DNA of 64,000 nucleotides, from assembly GCA_039029195.1 (NCBI GenBank), contig JBCCGR010000021.1, forward strand, positions 13,048 through 77,047, read 5' to 3'. Source of the DNA: JBCCGR01 sp039029195 (GTDB taxonomy: Bacteria; Pseudomonadota; Alphaproteobacteria; Rhizobiales; Rhizobiaceae). The position numbers and the translations under genes were made by a program. The notes below the pieces were generated by a model. That model worked only from the letters and a program-made list of their open reading frames with translations. It did not search any database and had not been told where the DNA came from. Shown piece after piece: positions 58,587 through 64,000 of this stretch. The first letter of the stretch is position 1. Each line of letters opens with the position of its first letter.

Positions 58587-58975
58587 TGGATCTTTCCACG
58601 TTTCTCTTGGCGCAGATCTCCCGACCCTTTCGCTGGGGAGAAACGGACTGCTGTTCGCTGTGTGATGAGTGGGTGCGGCACGTGCGCGGCGTCTCGCCGA
58701 TGGCGATGGCCGGGCTTAATCCACGTTCGGCAGGTGACGCGAAAGAAATCCAGAACCGGTTCAACGGTCATGCGCTTGCGGTGTCGCGCACCATGCGAAG
58801 GGCCGGATTTGCAATGACCAGAACACCGGAGCGCGGTGATATCGGCCTTGCGGTGTTTGGTGGGTTTCTGGCCACAAGCATCTTCGCCGGTGAAAAATGG
58901 TTCGCACGCAATGAGGATGGTATTTTCTATGGCCCGCCCTATCGCGTTCTGGCCGCGTGGCGGGTGATGATCTGA
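58586..58975 (+). CDS. NlpC/P60-like (DUF6950) tail-associated protein
   Basis: A 129-residue protein (FLLAQISRPFRWGETDCCSL, CDEWVRHVRGVSPMAMAGLN, ERGDIGLAVFGGFLATSIFA) with a Cys-centred DCCSLCDEW near the N-terminus, the layout of small NlpC-like tail cysteine peptidases. It may cut peptidoglycan during entry. ATG 58586 overlaps the preceding stop. Confidence 0.75.
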   Translation: MDLSTFLLAQISRPFRWGETDCCSLCDEWVRHVRGVSPMAMAGLNPRSAGDAKEIQNRFNGHALAVSRTMRRAGFAMTRTPERGDIGLAVFGGFLATSIFAGEKWFARNEDGIFYGPPYRVLAAWRVMI

Positions 58976-61119
58976 TGCCCGCTGTTGTTGCATCAACTGT
59001 GGGTTTGGCGGTGTTCCAGGCCGGCGCTTCTTATACTGTCACAAATGCGGTGGTGGCCGCCACATCCATTGCGGCGAAGGTCGCGATCACCGCTGCGATT
59101 TCTGCCGGCATCAATGCCGGAGCCGATGCGCTGTTCGGCACGGGAGGGCAGGCGGCAACGGCTTCGTCGGCCAGCCAGGCTTCACCGGCAGCGGCAGCGG
59201 TTTCAACCGGTATTCAGGCCGCAGCACCGGAAGATGTTCGCCAGTCGGTTCGCCAGGCAACGGCGCATCGGGTGCGCCACTACGGGCAAGTGAAGGTTTC
59301 CGGCCCATGGGTGTTTGCGGAAACCAAAGAGGGCAATTTTTACAAGATGCTCTATCTGGGCGAGGGGCCGATAGAGCTTTTCCTTGAATACTGGATCGAT
59401 GATACCCGCGTGAACATTGATGGTTCGGGCGAGGTAACCACCACACCATATATCGGGATCGCCGCGATTTCATCCCGCAAGGGGGTTGCGCCGGAATCGG
59501 CCCATTCTCTGCTCGCTGACAATTTTACCGAATGGACTTCCAGCCATCGGGCTGATGGCATGGCCACAATGGCGGTTTTGCAACGCGCCGTTGAGTATGA
59601 AGACTATAACGGCACTTTTCCGAAGGGCATTCATACCAACTGGAGCGCTGTTCTGCGCGGCGCGTTGGTCAAACATCCAGGCACAGGCTCAACCTTCTGG
59701 AATGATAACGCGGCAGCGGTGATCATGGACTTTCTCACCCATGAGGACGGCATGCGCATGCCGTCGGCACTGGTCGAAACACCGGACGCCAAAGCCATGT
59801 GGATCGCCGCTTATGCGCGCTGCGATGAGAATGTGACCCTGAAGGCGGGCGGCACGGCCAAGCGCTATCGGCTTTGGGGCTCCTATTCACTCAATGAACG
59901 TCCGGCCAACGTGCTTTCGCGCATGCTGGCCTGCTGTGATGGGCGCCTTGTCGCAACCGCCGATGGCGGCATCGGTCTTGATGTGGGGGAATGGGTCAAT
60001 CCAACCGTCACGCTGGATGATGCGGCCATTCTCGGGGTGTCGAACCTTGCCGCCGGGCGGGATATCCTTTCGACCGCCAATTCGATGCATGCCAAGTGGC
60101 TCAATCCGGACCAGGACTATCAGACGGCGGATGCGGATCCGTGGATTGATGCCGCCGACGTGTCGGCGCGCGGCCAGATCAAGGCCGATCTCAATTTCAT
60201 CATGGCACCGGAGCACAGCCAGGCGCGCCGGTTGATGAAGCTGGCGGCTTATCGGGCCAATCCCCGATACGTCATGACGCTGACCTGCAATCTGCGCGGT
60301 CTTGCGGCGATCGATCAGCGCTTTGTGCGTGTGGTGCTTGCCGACTTCGGCATTGACGAAGTGTGCGAGGTGCTTTCGTTCCACATGAATGTGGAAAACG
60401 GCATTCTGATCTCGGTTGATCTGCAGCTTCAATCCATGCCGCAGGAGGCTTACAATTGGGATGCGGCGCAGGAGGAGGGCGATGCGCCGGTTTCCACCAC
60501 CACCAATGTGGTGAGCGCGATTCCCGACCCGACCAATTTCGGCGTCACGCTGGTGCGCAAGACCATCGGTGAAACACTGCTGCCCTTTGCCAGCCTGTCA
60601 TTTGATGCGCCGCCATCACCTGCATTGTTGACACAGGCCCAGGGCAAGAAAACCACCGATAGCGACTGGTCGGATATCGCCGTTTCGCCTGGTGCGGCAA
60701 ACGCGGAAAGCCAGGTGCTTGAAGATGGGGACACCTACGAATTCCGGGTCCGGCACATTTCGGTAACGGGCCGCGCTGGCAATTGGGTGACCCCGCTGGA
60801 ACTGGATGCGATTGCCGATCCAACGGCGCCGGATGTGATTGCCGATCTGGTCGACACACCAGCATCGGGCGAAGTCGCGTTCACATGGACCACGCCGAAT
60901 TCCGCCAACTTTACCGGCGTGAACATCTATCGTCACACGGCGGATGATGAAGCCAATGCCACACTTGTGCGCACCGAATATGGTGCGCCATCCGGGGCCG
61001 ATGCCTGGACCGATACCGGCCTTGCAGCGGATGATTATTTCTACTGGTTCAAGGCGCGCAACGCCTCAAACGTGGAATCGGCCAGTGTCGCCAGCGGCTC
61101 GATCACGGTCACAGTCTGA
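58975..61119 (+). CDS. Tail tip/host-specificity protein (phage J-like, fibronectin III domains)
   Basis: The 714-residue protein has a hydrophobic Ala-rich N-terminus (about residues 1-75), a central tip domain (HYGQVKVSGPWVFAETKEGN, YRLWGSYSLNERPANVLSRM, WLNPDQDYQTADADPWIDAA) and two C-terminal fibronectin III-like repeats (from about residue 520, e.g. DVIADLVDTPASGEVAFTWT). It resembles lambda J/GTA gp15 tail tip proteins that contact the host receptor. Confidence 0.82.
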   Translation: MPAVVASTVGLAVFQAGASYTVTNAVVAATSIAAKVAITAAISAGINAGADALFGTGGQAATASSASQASPAAAAVSTGIQAAAPEDVRQSVRQATAHRVRHYGQVKVSGPWVFAETKEGNFYKMLYLGEGPIELFLEYWIDDTRVNIDGSGEVTTTPYIGIAAISSRKGVAPESAHSLLADNFTEWTSSHRADGMATMAVLQRAVEYEDYNGTFPKGIHTNWSAVLRGALVKHPGTGSTFWNDNAAAVIMDFLTHEDGMRMPSALVETPDAKAMWIAAYARCDENVTLKAGGTAKRYRLWGSYSLNERPANVLSRMLACCDGRLVATADGGIGLDVGEWVNPTVTLDDAAILGVSNLAAGRDILSTANSMHAKWLNPDQDYQTADADPWIDAADVSARGQIKADLNFIMAPEHSQARRLMKLAAYRANPRYVMTLTCNLRGLAAIDQRFVRVVLADFGIDEVCEVLSFHMNVENGILISVDLQLQSMPQEAYNWDAAQEEGDAPVSTTTNVVSAIPDPTNFGVTLVRKTIGETLLPFASLSFDAPPSPALLTQAQGKKTTDSDWSDIAVSPGAANAESQVLEDGDTYEFRVRHISVTGRAGNWVTPLELDAIADPTAPDVIADLVDTPASGEVAFTWTTPNSANFTGVNIYRHTADDEANATLVRTEYGAPSGADAWTDTGLAADDYFYWFKARNASNVESASVASGSITVTV

Positions 61120-61155
61120 CCCCTTCTTCTTCCCGAGCATGAATGAGGTTCCTCA

Positions 61156-64000
61156 ATGACGGTTCAATCGTTCGATAATCTGTACCGTGATCACAAAACG
61201 GCAGGCGTGCCGGCGTCCGGCCCACATGAGCCTGAAAAGGTGGATCTGCGGGACACATTCAACGCGGTGTTTTTGAACCTTACCGGGGCCAATGCCGGCG
61301 CGATCATCAAAACCTCGAAATCATCGCTGGACGGGGATCTTGATCACGCTGCTGATGTCATGGCGTGGGTGATCGGTGATGCGACCGCTGACAATGACGG
61401 GGTTTATCAAAAAGTTGGCGCGTCCGGTTCTGGATCATGGGCAAAACGCGGGCCGCTGCCCTATCCGGTGATCCATCTCAACAATGCCGGCGCGGGCGAT
61501 GGCAATGCGATCGTGGCAACCACGTCGGTGGGTCTGCCATCGGCGGCCTACAATGTGCTGATGCTGCTCAATGTTACGGCGGCCAACACCAGCGAGACGG
61601 TTACCGTTGCGATCAATGGCGCGGCGGCAAAGCCGCTCAAAACCCGAACCGGCAACGATCCTGCAATCGGGGCGCTCTCGGTCGGTATGGTCTTGTTGTG
61701 CGTCGACGATGGAACGAATCTGCGGGCGCTGCATGAATTCGATGTGACCGAATTTCCCGCGCTCGATATTCTCAACACCCATTTCCGCAACACCCAGATC
61801 ATCGGGCGCGGCATCGCCCCGGAGGTTGGTGTGACCACCTATGCCAACACATTCACATTCACCACACCCGTGGCGCGGGATGGGGCACTGGTCGAGGTGA
61901 GTGTGTGGGCGTCGGCGTCTGGTTCGATAAAAATCCACCGGTTCGATTCAAGCTTTGTGTTGCAGGAAACGGCGGAGTTGTCGCTCGCTGCCGGCAGCAA
62001 TGTCCTGACGGTTGATGATATTGGCGAGTTCACGCTGAAGGCCGGGGATCATCTCGCTTACTATTCGAGTGTGGCGAAGGTCACTCTCCAGACCTGCACT
62101 GGCCCAGGCCTTTTCTATTTCACTGTAGGCGACACCACGACCGTCAACCATTCAAACTCCGCAAGCAATGTCGATGCGATGGTGCAGTTGAAGATTGGCT
62201 CGCTCGATGATGAGGTTGCCGACCATATGGATCGGGCTGCACCGGGACGCCGGGTGCCGTTTCATCTGGGCGACCGTCGCGCCTCCATTCCGGCAGGCGC
62301 AAGCGCCGCAGCCTCTGCGCCTTATCTCAACATGGAGCCAGTCCCCCGTGATGGTCGCATCACCGCCTGCCGGGTTCACATGGCGGATGCGGGGCCGTTG
62401 CAGGTGGTGCTGTTCGATCGGGTGGGCGATACGCTGTTCCGAAGCGATGGTCGCTATGGTTTCGATGCGGCGGCAGGGTCCAGCACCATCCCGCTCGATA
62501 TCCCGATCAGGAAAGGTCAATATGTCGGCCTTGCCTCACCCACATCAGAATTGAGCCTGACATCCGGTGACCGGTTCGAGGGTCGGGGTTACGTTGCGGT
62601 TTCCGGGTCGAGCCTCGACATTTCGCGCGGTGTGACCGCCACCGTAACCACCACAAATCTACACTTTGGCTTCGATCTGGAACTGGAAGCGCCCGATGAT
62701 CGGGTTTCCCGACATGTTATCGATCTGAAGACCGCATCCTCAATCGCCATCATTGGCAACTCTTATGGCACCGGCGCTTACCAGCCTGACACCAAAGGAT
62801 GGGTCCAATGCGTGTCGGCCATGCTGGATCATGTGATTCACAATTATTCGGCGGCGTCCAACGACGCCGGGTTGCGGCTTGACTCCATTCGGCAGGGCCA
62901 CACTTCATGGTACTTTGATGCGTCGTTTGGGAACCGTTGGGGAACAACGGGTGGTGGGGTTACCTTCCGGGAGTACAATAGCGACTTCGCAATCATTGTG
63001 TTGGGGACCAACTCGCCCCATGCCGATGACATTACGAAGGACACAAGCGATCTGATCGAAACTGTGATGGCCTGTGGCTCACAGCCGATCTTGATGACCG
63101 AGAATTATGAGGTGACGGCGGGCCAGATGGCCGCCTATCGTCAATTGGCTGATCGATATGGCGTGCCGTTTATTGATCTCAATTCCAACGCCATCAAGTT
63201 CCCGGTCACCTATGCGGGCTTTGTGCGCTCACTGCATTACAATTACCGGGTTGCCCTGGCGCACTATTCCGTTCCCGCCGCACGGGCGCTGAAGCGTCTG
63301 TTGGGTAGTCCAGAAAGCGCCATCAAGCTCTATCATCCGCACCCGGATCTTACGCCTGCTTCGATCGATGATCTCATCTATGACCGCACCAGTGATCTGA
63401 ATGGATCGCTGCAATCCAAGTGGACCGAGATTTCACTTGGTTCCGCCTACGCCCTCTCGGGGGATGCCAATGTGGCCTATATGGATGAGATTGACGACAC
63501 CGGCAGCTATTCAGCGCCTGGCACTCAATCCCCATCCGACTATCTGAACCTTGCCGCAGACCATCCGCTCAGCTTTTCCGATTATGCCCTGTGCCGCGTG
63601 TTCATCAACGCCGCCTTCCGCAATGTGCAAGAGGTTAAGCTTTACGTGGGGCCATCGGTCGCCACAGTTAAAGCCATGACCGCTTTTGGCGACACCTACG
63701 CCTCGCAAGGTCAGCACACCGGCTTCTGGAAAGATGTTCCTGTGCGGGATGGCTATGCCATTTTGAATGGCGATGACCTTAACGGCTCATTCCACGTCAA
63801 TGGCGAGGTTGTGTTTGCCATTGTCAAAGCCGGATCGTTCAACTTGCAGGATGTGCATGTTGAATGGGTTGGTATCGAGGGGCGCAATGATGATCGTCAA
63901 TTGCCGCTCGCCCGACCAAAGGGAACGGAACTGATCACCAATCCAAACCTTGTGAACAGTGGCGCGCTTATGGCGGGCTGGACATCCACCGGCGTTTTGA
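61156..64000 (+). CDS. Large tail fibre/spike with SGNH-hydrolase-like domain (3' end outside window)
   Basis: The frame is open from ATG 61156 to the window end (948 codons). It starts MTVQSFDNLYRDHKTAGVPA, followed by a fibre region and, from about residue 530, an SGNH/GDSL-like segment: SSIAIIGNSYGTGAYQPDTK (nucleophile block), FAIIVLGTNSPHADDITKDT (block III-like), MTENYEVTAGQMAAYRQLAD and LHYNYRVALAHYSVPAARAL (possible catalytic His). Such domains in tail spikes deacetylate surface polysaccharides. The C-terminal part (LPLARPKGTELITNPNLVNS) looks like another carbohydrate-binding or structural module. Confidence 0.82.
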   Translation, partial: MTVQSFDNLYRDHKTAGVPASGPHEPEKVDLRDTFNAVFLNLTGANAGAIIKTSKSSLDGDLDHAADVMAWVIGDATADNDGVYQKVGASGSGSWAKRGPLPYPVIHLNNAGAGDGNAIVATTSVGLPSAAYNVLMLLNVTAANTSETVTVAINGAAAKPLKTRTGNDPAIGALSVGMVLLCVDDGTNLRALHEFDVTEFPALDILNTHFRNTQIIGRGIAPEVGVTTYANTFTFTTPVARDGALVEVSVWASASGSIKIHRFDSSFVLQETAELSLAAGSNVLTVDDIGEFTLKAGDHLAYYSSVAKVTLQTCTGPGLFYFTVGDTTTVNHSNSASNVDAMVQLKIGSLDDEVADHMDRAAPGRRVPFHLGDRRASIPAGASAAASAPYLNMEPVPRDGRITACRVHMADAGPLQVVLFDRVGDTLFRSDGRYGFDAAAGSSTIPLDIPIRKGQYVGLASPTSELSLTSGDRFEGRGYVAVSGSSLDISRGVTATVTTTNLHFGFDLELEAPDDRVSRHVIDLKTASSIAIIGNSYGTGAYQPDTKGWVQCVSAMLDHVIHNYSAASNDAGLRLDSIRQGHTSWYFDASFGNRWGTTGGGVTFREYNSDFAIIVLGTNSPHADDITKDTSDLIETVMACGSQPILMTENYEVTAGQMAAYRQLADRYGVPFIDLNSNAIKFPVTYAGFVRSLHYNYRVALAHYSVPAARALKRLLGSPESAIKLYHPHPDLTPASIDDLIYDRTSDLNGSLQSKWTEISLGSAYALSGDANVAYMDEIDDTGSYSAPGTQSPSDYLNLAADHPLSFSDYALCRVFINAAFRNVQEVKLYVGPSVATVKAMTAFGDTYASQGQHTGFWKDVPVRDGYAILNGDDLNGSFHVNGEVVFAIVKAGSFNLQDVHVEWVGIEGRNDDRQLPLARPKGTELITNPNLVNSGALMAGWTSTGVL

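Larger units (their letters stand above)
25385..64000. mobile_element. Prophage (siphovirus-like, HK97-type head), left part
   Basis: The element begins at the tRNA-Pro 3' fragment next to an integrase and continues past the window end. It holds integration, lysogeny, early, replication, packaging, head and tail modules in standard lambdoid/HK97 order, with most genes overlapping by 1-4 bases. All structural genes through the tail fibre appear intact, so the prophage could be functional; lysis genes and the right boundary are not visible. Composition is close to that of the host genes, as expected for an adapted temperate phage. Confidence 0.93.

Overview
The window joins about 25 kb of core alphaproteobacterial chromosome (1-25384) to the left 38.6 kb of a tailed-phage prophage (about 25385 to beyond 64000). 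The host is most likely a member of the Hyphomicrobiales (Rhizobiales): the run ccrM - HAD hydrolase - mutY - dciA (DUF721) - dsbA-like - smc - ppdK is a familiar chromosomal block of that order, and CcrM itself is an alphaproteobacterial cell-cycle methyltransferase. A DmdB-like acyl-CoA ligase hints at a marine lifestyle, but that is inference. Species cannot be named from the sequence alone.

Host part. 1-5.4 kb carries DNA repair and DNA modification genes (3-methyladenine glycosylase, CcrM, MutY), two HAD phosphatases and DciA. 5.6-12.5 kb carries a periplasmic DsbA-like thioredoxin, SMC and pyruvate phosphate dikinase. 12.5-18.2 kb holds a class III aminotransferase, an acyl-CoA ligase, a DUF1499 membrane protein and a metallo-beta-lactamase-fold hydrolase. 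18.3-21.1 kb is a likely operon linking a SAF-domain oxidoreductase to ureide catabolism (puuE, uraD), closed by a clear hairpin. 21.2-25.2 kb holds a glyoxalase-related protein, an M32 carboxypeptidase, an Ldh_2-family dehydrogenase and a small exported protein.

Prophage part. The left end is the 3' half of a tRNA-Pro gene (attachment site), followed by a leftward block: integrase, excisionase, a phage-encoded DNA sliding clamp, an HD phosphohydrolase, a DUF3310 protein and small unknown genes. 30-33.4 kb holds accessory genes and the lysogeny switch (XRE repressor against a Cro/YdaS-like gene), with a 19-bp operator-like sequence present twice in inverted orientation. 33.4-45.5 kb is a tightly coupled rightward early operon (mostly ATGA or TGATG overlaps): CII-like regulator, three DNA methyltransferase-like genes, a GcrA-like cell-cycle regulator, a Tat-signal protein, an initiator gene with iterons inside it and a NusG-like protein. 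45.6-64 kb is the morphogenesis module in HK97/siphovirus order: HNH, small and large terminase, portal, ClpP-type prohead protease, capsid, head-tail connectors, tail tube, tail chaperones with a probable -1 frameshift, tape measure, tail tip and a large fibre with an SGNH-hydrolase-like segment that runs off the window. Lysis genes and the right attachment site are not in the window.

The most unusual signal is a family of eight short hairpin elements (37-52 bp) scattered through the prophage early region (29.6-44.2 kb). Outer and inner stems vary with compensating changes, while an internal loop (GCA opposite CAA, closed by CG/CG) is constant. All eight lie inside reading frames, five of them in the same frame encoding a (S/P)HV...(Q/R)D peptide, and in three copies the right arm contains the Shine-Dalgarno sequence of the next gene. 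A second candidate is a three-way-junction-like leader at 30084-30184 with an alternative pairing beside a ribosome binding site.
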